Source: Maricaulis sp039978735 (GTDB taxonomy: Bacteria; Pseudomonadota; Alphaproteobacteria; Caulobacterales; Maricaulaceae). Taken from it: 64,000 nucleotides of DNA. The stretch covers positions 1 to 64,000 of the forward strand of contig NZ_JBDWAS010000014.1 of NCBI RefSeq assembly GCF_039978735.1. Reading direction: 5' to 3'. Within the stretch, counting starts at the first letter, position 1. Every line of letters begins with the position of its first letter. Below, one piece after another: positions 51,334 through 58,958 of this stretch. The position numbers were made by a program, and so were the translations under genes. The notes under the pieces are model-generated. The model worked only from the letters and a program-made list of their open reading frames with translations. It was not told the DNA's origin and made no database searches.

Positions 51334-52353
51334 CTATTCTACCACGGATGCCATGCGCGCCATGATGCGGTTGAGGATGGGCTGAGTGGTCTCGGTCATG
51401 GCGTGGCCGTTGACGGTGACCAGGTCGAAGCCGGCATGGGGGCAGGCGCGGGCCAGTCGGAAGGCGGCGCTGGCCGGACACACCATGTCATAGCGCGAAT
51501 GCAGGATGTGCATGGGGATGTTGGAGAGCTGCCGCGCATTGCGGATCAGCTGGTCCGGCTCGAGGAAACATCCATTGCGGAAGTAGTGGACCTCGATCAG
51601 CGAGTGGGCGGCCACGAATTCTGCGCCGCGGGCCCGCAGGCCCGACAGCACCGCTTCGGGCGGATTGTCGAGATAGGAGAGGCGGTCCTCATACTCGGTC
51701 CAGCGGTACAGTGTGGACTGGCGAATCTCCTCCAGGCTGACACTCGTGTCGTCCAGTCGGCGCAGCAGCGTCAGACCGTTGGCGATCTCGGCCTGCATCT
51801 GTTCGAAACACCATTCCATCATGGCGCGCGGCGACTTGCGGGCCCGCTCCGGAGCCGGCGCGGCGAAATCTGCCCAGGCATCGGGGAAGACATTACGGGC
51901 GCCGTCGGGGCCGTGCATCCAGTCGAGATCGGATGGCTGGGCGAGGAAAATACCCTCCACCACCAGTCCGCTCACCCGCTCCGGGAAGGCTTCGGCATAG
52001 GCCAAGGCGAGGGTGGACCCCCAGGAGGGGCCGAACACCATCCAGCGTTCGAAGCCGAGATGCTCGCGCAGCCGCTCGATATCCTCGATCAGGTGCGCCG
52101 TCGTGTTCGCCTCGATCGACAGATGCGGCGTCGAGCGCCCGCAGCCGCGCTGGTCGAACAGGATGAGGTTGAACACGTCCGGATCGAACATGCGCCGGTA
52201 TTTGGCCGATGCGCCAGACCCCGGCCCGCCGTGCAGGAAGACAAGCGGCAGCCCGTCCGGGTTTCCGCATTCCTCGAAATAGAGCGTGTGACCATCGGAG
52301 ACGGGCAGGTCGTCTGCGCGGCGGGGCGGGAGCGAGGGAAAATATTCGGTCAT
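51334..52353 (-). CDS. pip: prolyl aminopeptidase (S33 family)
   Basis: The 339-residue cytoplasmic enzyme removes N-terminal proline from peptides. The oxyanion HGGPGSGASAKYRRMFDP, FDQRGCGRSTPH, nucleophile GPSWGSTLALAYAEAFP, the Asp region LHSRYDMVCP and the His in VNGHAMTE match Pip throughout. The nucleophile elbow reads GPSWGS where most Pip enzymes have GGSWGS, a small change that keeps Ser and the following Gly. It converges with the DUF2793 gene 7 bases away. Confidence 0.95.
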   Translation of the reverse strand: MTEYFPSLPPRRADDLPVSDGHTLYFEECGNPDGLPLVFLHGGPGSGASAKYRRMFDPDVFNLILFDQRGCGRSTPHLSIEANTTAHLIEDIERLREHLGFERWMVFGPSWGSTLALAYAEAFPERVSGLVVEGIFLAQPSDLDWMHGPDGARNVFPDAWADFAAPAPERARKSPRAMMEWCFEQMQAEIANGLTLLRRLDDTSVSLEEIRQSTLYRWTEYEDRLSYLDNPPEAVLSGLRARGAEFVAAHSLIEVHYFRNGCFLEPDQLIRNARQLSNIPMHILHSRYDMVCPASAAFRLARACPHAGFDLVTVNGHAMTETTQPILNRIMARMASVVE

Positions 52354-52503
52354 CGCCTCAATGGTGCGTTATGCCGGGCTGACGTCAAGCGCATGGCGGG
52401 CGAAGCCGGAGCGGGGCCGGAGGGCGATCCGGGACGGCACCGGCTCCGCCCGCGCGTGAGCAGTAACCGGCCAGATCGCAATGGGTTCCAATGGGCGCTG
52501 CAG

Positions 52504-52992
52504 TCAGGATGACGGCGCCGGGCCGTCATCGGCAAGTAGTTGCGCCAGCTGCGGCGTCAGCCGGTCGACCGCCGACAGGGGCTGACCGTCGATATCGCGG
52601 CTGGCGGGGGTCACGCGGCCGTTCAGCAAGGCGGCGACCTGCCAGGCGCAGGCTTGTGCACCGGCCTGGGGGCTGACGTCGCGCTCTGCCAGGAATTCAT
52701 GGGTCAGCACGTCCGGCCCGCCGGCGATCGGGCTGTAGACGGGCTGGAAGCCCAGCCGGCCGATCTGCCGCTCGATCTTCTGCCGCGCAATGTCCAGATC
52801 GAGCGGGCAGGCGCGCCGCGTGTCGAAGCGCTCGGTCATCTCGATCACCGTGTAGACCAGCGCCTCGCGTTCGGCCGGCGCGGGCAGCACGCCGGCCGCA
52901 CGCAGTTCCGGCGCAAATCCCGCCAGCGCAGCCGCGCCGGCTGCTGTTGCGGCCAGCAGGCCCGCAGCACGAAAAAGATCTGAACCCAGCAT
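52504..52992 (-). CDS. hypothetical membrane-anchored or exported protein
   Basis: The 162-residue protein starts with a hydrophobic segment (AAGLLAATAAGAAALAGFA) that may be a signal anchor. The rest has two cysteines (RRACPLDLD, GAQACAWQ) and no recognised domain. It is a lone minus-strand gene between pip and tRNA-Thr. The start is the first ATG; no clear ribosome site. Confidence 0.55.
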   Translation of the reverse strand: MLGSDLFRAAGLLAATAAGAAALAGFAPELRAAGVLPAPAEREALVYTVIEMTERFDTRRACPLDLDIARQKIERQIGRLGFQPVYSPIAGGPDVLTHEFLAERDVSPQAGAQACAWQVAALLNGRVTPASRDIDGQPLSAVDRLTPQLAQLLADDGPAPSS

Positions 52993-53120
52993 TCCCCGGA
53001 CCGTCCCCCGATATTCGGCGGCGGACGTTATCGCCGTGGCCGCGCGGCGTCCATATCGCGGTACCGGACAACACAGAACGCTGCCCCTGAGCGGGCGTGT
53101 CGGATGGAAATGAAAGAAAT

Positions 53121-53195
53121 GGTGCCGCTAGAGTGAATTGAACACTCGACCTCTCCCTTACCAAGGGAACGCTCTACCCCTGAGCTATAGCGGCG
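53121..53195 (-). tRNA. tRNA-Thr (GGT)
   Basis: A 75-nt cloverleaf including CCA (53123-53121). Acceptor GCCGCTA/TAGCGGC is fully paired, and the anticodon stem GTTCCC-region carries loop TTGGTAA with anticodon GGT. The discriminator is A. It would read ACC and ACT, the codons that make up most of the thr leader peptide's threonines. Confidence 0.95.
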
Positions 53196-53229
53196 CACCG
53201 GGTTCGCCTGTCGGCGATCGAGAGACGGG

Positions 53230-53258
53230 CGTATAACCCAAGGGAGGAGCGAGGCCAA
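53230..53258 (-). promoter_or_regulatory. promoter of tRNA-Thr
   Basis: On the minus strand TTGGCC (53258-53253) and TTATAC (53236-53231) are 16 bases apart, with transcription starting about 30 bases before the tRNA. Confidence 0.5.
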
Positions 53259-53289
53259 GAGTGTCTTGACGCGATGTGCAGCGTTCGAC

Positions 53290-53511
53290 ATGACCAATTA
53301 CATGAAGACACCATCCCAGAACGGCGGTCCGTCCGCCCCGCGCAAGTCCGGCAAGCCCGAACCGGGGTCCCGCGAGGCCCGTCTGGCCGAGGCCCTGCGG
53401 GCCAATCTGCGCCGCCGCAAGGCTGCGGCGAAGCCGGCGGAAGACGTGACTGCACCGGAAACACCTACAGCTGCGGAAACGGCCCCGGAAAAGCCCGGAA
53501 AGCCGTCATAA
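53290..53511 (+). CDS. small basic protein upstream of murA
   Basis: A 73-residue protein with the segment GSREARLAEALRANLRRRKAAAKPA, which recurs in small hypothetical proteins placed before murA in many alphaproteobacteria; otherwise it is Pro/Ala-rich and probably disordered. Its function is unknown. ATG 53290, 53302 or 53266 are all possible. It ends 67 bases before murA on the same strand. Confidence 0.65.
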   Translation: MTNYMKTPSQNGGPSAPRKSGKPEPGSREARLAEALRANLRRRKAAAKPAEDVTAPETPTAAETAPEKPGKPS

Positions 53512-53578
53512 TGCCGCCCGCTTCGCCGGGCTGCATGCCGGCTCGCACTATCCGCTCAATCTGTACCGGGGAGTAAGC

Positions 53579-54856
53579 ATGGACCGTATCGTCATCCAGG
53601 GTGGCGCCCGGCTCAACGGCCGAATCGCCATCAGCGGCGCCAAGAATTCCGCCCTCAAACTCATGGCCGCCGCGCTGCTGACCGACGAGCCGCTGATTCT
53701 CACCAATATGCCGCGCCTGGCCGATTCCCGCTTCATGGGACATTTGCTGGCGCGCCTGGGACTGCGTGTGGAGGAGGGGCCCGGCGCCCAGATGCAGCTG
53801 CACGCGGCCGAGATCACCGACACATTCGCGCCTTATGATCTGGTGCGGAAAATGCGCGCCACTTTCAACGTGCTCGGACCGCTGGTCGCGCGTGAAGGCC
53901 GGGCCCGCGTCTCGCTGCCCGGCGGCTGTGCCATTGGGGCGCGTCCGGTCGATCTGCACCTGAAAGCGCTGGAGACGCTGGGGGCACAGATCACGCTGGA
54001 AGAAGGCTATGTCGACGCCAAGGCGCCTGCGGGCGGCCTGGTCGGCGGCGAGGTGGATCTGCCCTTTGCCTCGGTCGGTGCGACCGAACACACCATGCTT
54101 GCGGCAGCCTTGGCCCGCGGCGAGACCGTGATCGAGAATGCCGCGCGCGAGCCGGAAATCGCCGATCTGGCGGCCTGTCTCACCGCGATGGGGGCCGAGG
54201 TCGAGGGCGCGGGTACATCGACCATCCGCATCCAGGGCCGCGAACGCCTGAACGGTGTCACCCACGCTGTTGTCGGCGACCGGATCGAGACCGCGACCTA
54301 TGCGCTGGCGGTTGCCGCGGCCGGTGGCGATGTCGTGCTCGACGGCGCTGTGTGGGCGCACAACAAGGCGCTGTGGAATGCGATGAACGAGGCCGGCGTG
54401 ACGGTCCAGCCGGTCGAAGGCGGCGTGCGGGTCGAGCGCAATGGCGCCCGCGTGAAGGGCGTCGATATCGAGACCCAGCCCTATCCGGGCTTCCCGACGG
54501 ACGCCCAGGCGCAATTCATGGCGCTGATGACGACGGCCGAGGGCACATCGGTGATCCGCGAGACGATTTTCGAGAACCGTTTCATGCACGCCCCGGAGCT
54601 TACCCGTCTCGGTGCGGATATCAGCGTCAACGGAAATGAGGCCGTCGTGCGCGGTGTGCCACGCCTGAAAGGCGCTCCCGTCATGGCGACGGACCTGCGC
54701 GCTTCGGTCAGCCTGGTCATTGCCGGACTTGCCGCCGAGGGTGAAACCGTGGTCAATCGGGTCTATCACCTTGATCGTGGGTTCGAGCGCCTGGAGGCCA
54801 AGCTGTCCGGCTGTGGCGCGCGGATCGAACGTCAGTCTGAACCGGCGGAGTCCTGA
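53579..54856 (+). CDS. murA: UDP-N-acetylglucosamine 1-carboxyvinyltransferase
   Basis: The 425-residue enzyme makes the first committed precursor of peptidoglycan from UDP-GlcNAc and phosphoenolpyruvate. The family start MDRIVIQGGARLNGRIAISGAKNSALKLM and the active-site loop LPGGCAIGARPVDLH with catalytic C117 are present, so it is expected to be fosfomycin-sensitive. GDRIETATYALA and YPGFPTDAQAQFMAL complete the signature. First large gene of a run ending at yacG. Confidence 0.97.
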   Translation: MDRIVIQGGARLNGRIAISGAKNSALKLMAAALLTDEPLILTNMPRLADSRFMGHLLARLGLRVEEGPGAQMQLHAAEITDTFAPYDLVRKMRATFNVLGPLVAREGRARVSLPGGCAIGARPVDLHLKALETLGAQITLEEGYVDAKAPAGGLVGGEVDLPFASVGATEHTMLAAALARGETVIENAAREPEIADLAACLTAMGAEVEGAGTSTIRIQGRERLNGVTHAVVGDRIETATYALAVAAAGGDVVLDGAVWAHNKALWNAMNEAGVTVQPVEGGVRVERNGARVKGVDIETQPYPGFPTDAQAQFMALMTTAEGTSVIRETIFENRFMHAPELTRLGADISVNGNEAVVRGVPRLKGAPVMATDLRASVSLVIAGLAAEGETVVNRVYHLDRGFERLEAKLSGCGARIERQSEPAES

Positions 54857-54860
54857 GACC

Positions 54861-55322
54861 TTGAAGCGAGACGACCGGCCCCTGCGTCTGGTGGCATTCG
54901 ACGCGGCGGATCTCGAACCGATATCGGCAGCCTTGCAGGATGCCGTGGCGCAGCTGGGCGATTTCCAGTTCTCGCGCCGCGAGAAGGCATTCACTATTGC
55001 CTTCAACCGTTTCTGCTGGGAAGCGGGCCGGCGCGATCGCCGTGTACGCAGCGGTCTGCAGATCGGCCGCGTCGCTGCGGCGCGCTCGCAGAATATCCGC
55101 CAGGGCGCCAGTGACGCCGTGGTCAATCTGCTCTCCATCGCCTTCGAACCGGCCGAAACGCCGGCTGGCACCGTCGTGCTGGTGTTTTCCGGTGGCGGCG
55201 AGGTGCGGCTTGATGTGGAATGCCTGGATGTGGTGATGGCCGACCTGACCGCGCCCTGGCGCGCAACCGGCGGCCGGCCGGTGCATGAAGACGGGCCGGA
55301 AGAAGGGGCGAGCAGGCAATGA
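54861..55322 (+). CDS. DUF2948 family protein
   Basis: The 153-residue protein matches DUF2948, a conserved alphaproteobacterial family of unknown function usually found right after murA. Key segments are RLVAFDAADLEPISAALQDA, GDFQFSRREKAFTIAFNRFCWE and GEVRLDVECLDVVMADL. A TTG start at 54861 is chosen: it lies 5 bases after the murA stop, has GGAG upstream and gives the family N-terminus; no ATG fits. Its stop overlaps the next start by ATGA. Confidence 0.88.
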   Translation: MKRDDRPLRLVAFDAADLEPISAALQDAVAQLGDFQFSRREKAFTIAFNRFCWEAGRRDRRVRSGLQIGRVAAARSQNIRQGASDAVVNLLSIAFEPAETPAGTVVLVFSGGGEVRLDVECLDVVMADLTAPWRATGGRPVHEDGPEEGASRQ

Positions 55323-55801
55323 GTGAAGCGCCGGACCGGATTGTCAGGATCGATCTCGATGCCGCCAGCATGGGGCCGGGCGATGTCAATGCCGATCATG
55401 AGCGGCGTGTCGCCATTGCCGATCTTCTCGAAGCCAACAGCTTTCGCCCGTCCGGCGATGCCGACGGCCCTTTCGCTCTGCGCCTGGCAATCGAGGATGA
55501 CCGTCTGGTCTTCGATGTGCGCCAGGATGACGATACGCCCGTGCGAGCCTTTGTCTTCGCACTGGGGCCGCTGCGCCGCATCATCAAGGACTATTTCCTG
55601 ATCTGCGAGAGCTATTACGAGGCCGTACGCGATGCGCCTTTGGCCCAGATCGAGGCGATCGACATGGGCCGCCGCGGTGTGCACAACGAAGGCTCGACGC
55701 TGCTGCGCGAGCGGCTGAGCGGCAAGATCGAGGTGGACTTCGACACCGCCCGGCGGCTCTTCACCCTGATCTGCGCCCTGCACCGGCGGGCCGCCTCATG
55801 A
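55319..55801 (+). CDS. UPF0262 family protein
   Basis: The 160-residue protein matches UPF0262 (RIVRIDLDAASM, HERRVAIADLLEANSF, LGPLRRIIKDYFLICESYYEAVR, IDMGRRGVHNEGSTLLRERLSGKIEVDFDTARRLFTLICALH), a family of unknown function limited to alphaproteobacteria. It overlaps both neighbours by ATGA. In many relatives hisD sits between DUF2948 and this gene; it is absent here. Confidence 0.93.
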   Translation: MSEAPDRIVRIDLDAASMGPGDVNADHERRVAIADLLEANSFRPSGDADGPFALRLAIEDDRLVFDVRQDDDTPVRAFVFALGPLRRIIKDYFLICESYYEAVRDAPLAQIEAIDMGRRGVHNEGSTLLRERLSGKIEVDFDTARRLFTLICALHRRAAS

Positions 55802-56232
55802 CGACGCCTTCGGTTCTGTTCGTCTGCGGACGCAATGCCATCCGTTCGCCGATGGGCGAGGCGCTGTGGCGCAAACGTTTCGGCGACGATGTCTCGGCGC
55901 GCTCCTGTGGCGTGATCCCGGCGGCCTTTGCCGACCCGTTCATGGTGGCAGTGATGCTGGAGGAAGGCGTCGACCTGGAGGACTTTTCGCCGATCGCTCT
56001 GAACGGCGTGGGCGAGCCGGCGGCCGATATCGTGGTCTCTCTGTCCACCGCCGCCGACCGCACGGCGCGCGACTATGCAGCGCGCACGGGCGCCGAGTTC
56101 CAGGCCTGGCCGATCCCCGATCCCAGCGAGACCGGCGGCAATCGCGACATGCGCCTGGCCGCCTATCGCGAGACCCGCGATGCCATCGCTGCACGCATCG
56201 CTGAATGGGATGCCAGCCTAAAAAGCGCTTGA
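55798..56232 (+). CDS. low-molecular-weight protein-tyrosine phosphatase-like protein
   Basis: The 144-residue protein has the P-loop CGRNAIRSP near the N-terminus, a C-x5-R site with nucleophile C10 and R16, and an acid loop PIPDPSE that supplies the general-acid Asp. It is part of the conserved block before infA in alphaproteobacteria. A protein-tyrosine phosphatase or arsenate-reductase-like activity is expected; the second Cys of the classical CxGNxCR motif is replaced by Ala, arguing against arsenate reduction by that pair. Confidence 0.9.
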   Translation: MTTPSVLFVCGRNAIRSPMGEALWRKRFGDDVSARSCGVIPAAFADPFMVAVMLEEGVDLEDFSPIALNGVGEPAADIVVSLSTAADRTARDYAARTGAEFQAWPIPDPSETGGNRDMRLAAYRETRDAIAARIAEWDASLKSA

Positions 56233-56355
56233 CGTCTCGACTTTGCACCCGGTGAAGGACTATATAGCGCGCTCCGGGGCGCCGGCCGCACGGCGAGTCG
56301 GCCTTATCCCGTATCTGTTTCGCCCGGAAATCCGGGCCAGGAATTGAGGAGCCGC

Positions 56356-56574
56356 ATGGCGAAAGAAGAGTTGTTGGAGTTTCCCGGCGAGGTGACGGAA
56401 CTGCTTCCGAACGCGACCTTCCGGGTCAAACTCGAGAATGATCATGAGATCATTGCCCACACGGCGGGCAAGATGCGCAAGAACCGGATCCGGGTTCTGG
56501 CGGGCGACAAGGTGCTTGTCGAAATGACACCCTATGACCTGACCAAGGGTCGTATCACCTATCGCTTCAAGTAA
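56356..56574 (+). CDS. infA: translation initiation factor IF-1
   Basis: The 72-residue S1-fold protein binds the A site of the 30S subunit during initiation. Sequence MAKEELLEFPGEVTELLPNA through DLTKGRITYRFK is typical. ATG 56356 has GAGGAG five bases upstream. The 120-base gap before it contains a TATATA element (56261-56266) that may be a -10 box, so it may have its own promoter. Confidence 0.97.
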   Translation: MAKEELLEFPGEVTELLPNATFRVKLENDHEIIAHTAGKMRKNRIRVLAGDKVLVEMTPYDLTKGRITYRFK

Positions 56575-56599
56575 GCCGTTTGCGGGGCGTGTCGACGCA

Positions 56600-57238
56600 A
56601 TGACGGATGCCGCCATGGCACACGGACCGCGACAGCCCCTGATCTTGGCCAGCGCCTCGCCGCGCCGCCTCGATCTGCTGGCCAGTGTCGGGATCGTTCC
56701 TGACGCCGTCGAACCCACCCATATCGACGAGCACGAGATCCCCGGCGAATTGCCGGGGCCGCTCGCTCTGCGCCTGGCGCAGGAAAAGGCGATGGCGCAT
56801 CCGTCCGTGCGCGCGGGCGGCGATGCCTTCGTGCTTGCGGCGGATACGGTGGTCGGCGTCGGCCGGCGCATCCTGCCCAAGACGCTCGACGAGGCCGAGG
56901 CCCGGCGCTGTCTGGACCTTCTGTCCGGCCGCAATCACCGGGTCTTCACCGGTATTGCCGCAGCCGGCCCCGGCGGGGCGTTTGCGGCGCGTGTGGTCGA
57001 GACCCGGGTGAAGTTCAAACGCCTGTCCCAGCCGGAGATCGATGCCTACATCGCCTCGGGCGAATGGCACGGCAAGGCCGGTGGCTATGGTATCCAGGGC
57101 CGGGCCGGGTGTTTTGTGGTGAATCTGATCGGCTCCTTCACCGGCGTGGTGGGGCTGCCGCTCTACGAGACGAGCAATCTGCTGGCCGGTCTGGGCTATC
57201 CCGTGACCGAGCGCATGGGCGAAAGGCCGACGACATGA
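56600..57238 (+). CDS. maf: Maf family nucleotide pyrophosphatase
   Basis: The 212-residue protein hydrolyses non-canonical or pyrimidine nucleoside triphosphates to monophosphates. The family motifs LILASASPRRLDLLASVGI, VLAADTVVGVGRRILPKT and SGEWHGKAGGYGIQGRAG are present. ATG 56600 or 56615 possible. It overlaps the RNase gene by ATGA. Confidence 0.93.
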   Translation: MTDAAMAHGPRQPLILASASPRRLDLLASVGIVPDAVEPTHIDEHEIPGELPGPLALRLAQEKAMAHPSVRAGGDAFVLAADTVVGVGRRILPKTLDEAEARRCLDLLSGRNHRVFTGIAAAGPGGAFAARVVETRVKFKRLSQPEIDAYIASGEWHGKAGGYGIQGRAGCFVVNLIGSFTGVVGLPLYETSNLLAGLGYPVTERMGERPTT

Positions 57239-58308
57239 GCCGCCGCATCCTGATCGAGGAAAATATTGGCGAAACCCGCGCCGCTGTCGTGGACAATGGC
57301 CGCGTGGTCGAGCTGTGGCTGGACCGCTGGAGCGAAGCCGGGCAGCGCGTCGTCGAGGGCGAGATCTATCGCGGCCGCGTGCGCCGGGTCGAACCGGCAC
57401 TGAATGCGGCCTTTGTCGATCTCGGCGTGGGGCCGGAAGGCTTCCTGCCCTTCGGCAAGGCAGGCCGGCCCAAGGGCTTCCATGAAGGCGCCGCCATCGG
57501 TGTGCGTATTGCCCGCGAAGCCTATGCCGAAAAAGGCCCCAATCTCGCCCTGGCCGAGGCCGGGGAGGGCGATGCGCCCGAATGCGTCCAGTCCGCCCCG
57601 ATCCTGGCCCAGCGCCTGGTGAAAGCCTGGGGCGAGGCCGAGGCCGTCTGGGCCGACGAGACAGATATCGATCTGGACGATGAGTTCGAGGCCGCGCTGA
57701 ACCCGCGTGCGGCGATTCCCGGCGGTGGCTCGCTCTACATCGAGACGACGCGGGCGATGACGACGATCGATGTCGATGCCGATGGCCGCAAGGGCCAGGG
57801 CTCGCCGGCCCAGCTGGCTGTGGCGCTGAACACGTCGGCTGCCAAGGAAGCCGCCCGCCAGGTGCGTCTGCGCGGCCTCGGCGGAATCATCGCCATCGAT
57901 TTTGTACACATGCGCGCCCAGCCCGACCGCAAGGTGGTGGAGCAGGCGATGCGTGGTGCGTTCAAGCGTGACCGGGCCAAGGTGGATGTGGCGCCGCTGT
58001 CGCAGTTCGGCGTCGGCGAGCTGGCCCGCCAGCGCCGTGGCCGCTCGCTGCGCGAACAGATGTGCGATGCCGATGGCCGCCTGTCGGTGGAAAGCTGTGC
58101 CCTGGCGGCCCTGCGCCGCCTGCAGGGTGAGGCGATGTCCGATCGCAGCCGCAAGCAGAAGCTGGAAGTCTCGCCGGAGGTTTTCGCCTGGCTCGATGCC
58201 GATAGGATCGGGTGGCGCGAGGCGCTGACCGGCCGGATCGGGCCGCGCTTCGAACTGGTGGCCGCCGACGGACTTGGGCGCGAGGATGCGCGCGTCAGCC
58301 GCGCCTGA
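57235..58308 (+). CDS. ribonuclease E/G family protein (short form)
   Basis: The 357-residue protein has an N-terminal S1-like domain (RGRVRRVEPALNAAFVDLGVGPEGFLPF) and the RNase E/G nuclease core with GLGGIIAIDFVHM, where the Asp is a metal ligand, and RDRAKVDVAPLSQFGVGELARQR. It is shorter than E. coli RNase G (489) and lacks the usual zinc-link CPxCxG motif, though a separate zinc-ribbon protein YacG follows at once. It probably processes RNA. The usual name in this block is rng-like. Confidence 0.85.
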   Translation: MSRRILIEENIGETRAAVVDNGRVVELWLDRWSEAGQRVVEGEIYRGRVRRVEPALNAAFVDLGVGPEGFLPFGKAGRPKGFHEGAAIGVRIAREAYAEKGPNLALAEAGEGDAPECVQSAPILAQRLVKAWGEAEAVWADETDIDLDDEFEAALNPRAAIPGGGSLYIETTRAMTTIDVDADGRKGQGSPAQLAVALNTSAAKEAARQVRLRGLGGIIAIDFVHMRAQPDRKVVEQAMRGAFKRDRAKVDVAPLSQFGVGELARQRRGRSLREQMCDADGRLSVESCALAALRRLQGEAMSDRSRKQKLEVSPEVFAWLDADRIGWREALTGRIGPRFELVAADGLGREDARVSRA

Positions 58309-58342
58309 CCGGGCGCGCAAATGCCGAACGAAGGAGGACATG

Positions 58343-58510
58343 ATGAAATGTCCCATCTGCCGCAAGCCGGCCGACCCCCAATTCAAGCCCTTCTGTTCCA
58401 GGCGCTGCGCCGATCTGGATCTGGGCAAGTGGATGAATGACAGCTACGCCATTCCCGGCGAACCGGCCGATGTGGCCGAGGAAAACCCGCCGTCCGGGGA
58501 AGACCGCTAG
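58343..58510 (+). CDS. yacG: DNA gyrase inhibitor YacG, zinc ribbon
   Basis: The 55-residue protein has a four-Cys zinc site C3-x2-C6 and C18-x3-C22 (CPICRKP, FCSRRCADLDLGKW), typical of YacG, which binds GyrB and blocks DNA gyrase in E. coli. The second of two adjacent ATGs (58343) lies five bases from AGGAGG and is chosen. Last gene of the murA-yacG run. Confidence 0.93.
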   Translation: MKCPICRKPADPQFKPFCSRRCADLDLGKWMNDSYAIPGEPADVAEENPPSGEDR

Positions 58511-58561
58511 GCTCGCTGCCCCGCCTTTGCGGCCGGGTGCACATTTCGCTGAAAACGGCCA

Positions 58562-58590
58562 TGGACAGGCCCGGCGCGGGCCCCTATAAA
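58562..58590 (+). promoter_or_regulatory. promoter of tRNA-Phe
   Basis: TGGACA (58562-58567) and TATAAA (58585-58590) are 17 bases apart, each one base from the sigma70 consensus. Transcription would start near 58597. Confidence 0.75.
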
Positions 58591-58631
58591 CCGCGCTCTC
58601 GACCGCGCCCCGAGGCGCGCGTCCGCCCGGC

Positions 58632-58707
58632 GCCCGGGTAGCTCAGTTGGTAGAGCAGCGGATTGAAAATCCGCGTGTCGGTGGTTCGAATCCGCCCCCG
58701 GGCACCA
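58632..58707 (+). tRNA. tRNA-Phe (GAA)
   Basis: A 76-nt cloverleaf with encoded CCA (58705-58707). Acceptor GCCCGGG/CCCGGGC is fully paired and the anticodon loop TTGAAAA gives GAA. Its 3' 15 bases are copied at 60291-60305, marking it as an integration site. Confidence 0.97.
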
Positions 58708-58711
58708 TTTT
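58693..58711 (+). repeat. left att-like repeat (tRNA-Phe 3' end)
   Basis: CGCCCCCGGGCACCATTTT, 19 bases, identical to 60291-60309. It covers the 3' T-stem edge, acceptor strand and CCA of tRNA-Phe plus four bases. Confidence 0.85.
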
Positions 58712-58958
58712 GAAATAACTCTTTAAAATCAAATCATTGCATGGTGAAGTGGGACGCTTTTGTGTCGACTTGATGGGCTCATTTGCGCGCGACTACCATG
58801 GTCGCGAATAGTGATTTCGCTGCTTGGCCAATCGATTGTGGAACGTGCAAATTCGCATTGCGAATAGAGATGGTTTCCAGATGTCGGTTTGAAGTGCCGG
58901 CGGACATCGGTATTGATGCTGGATTGAAAGCAAGCCGAATAGAAGGTGAAAGATCATA

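Noticed and set aside
53266..53289. Longer start for the small protein before murA
   Set aside because: It adds residues with no ribosome site close to the tRNA-Thr promoter; kept only as an alternative.
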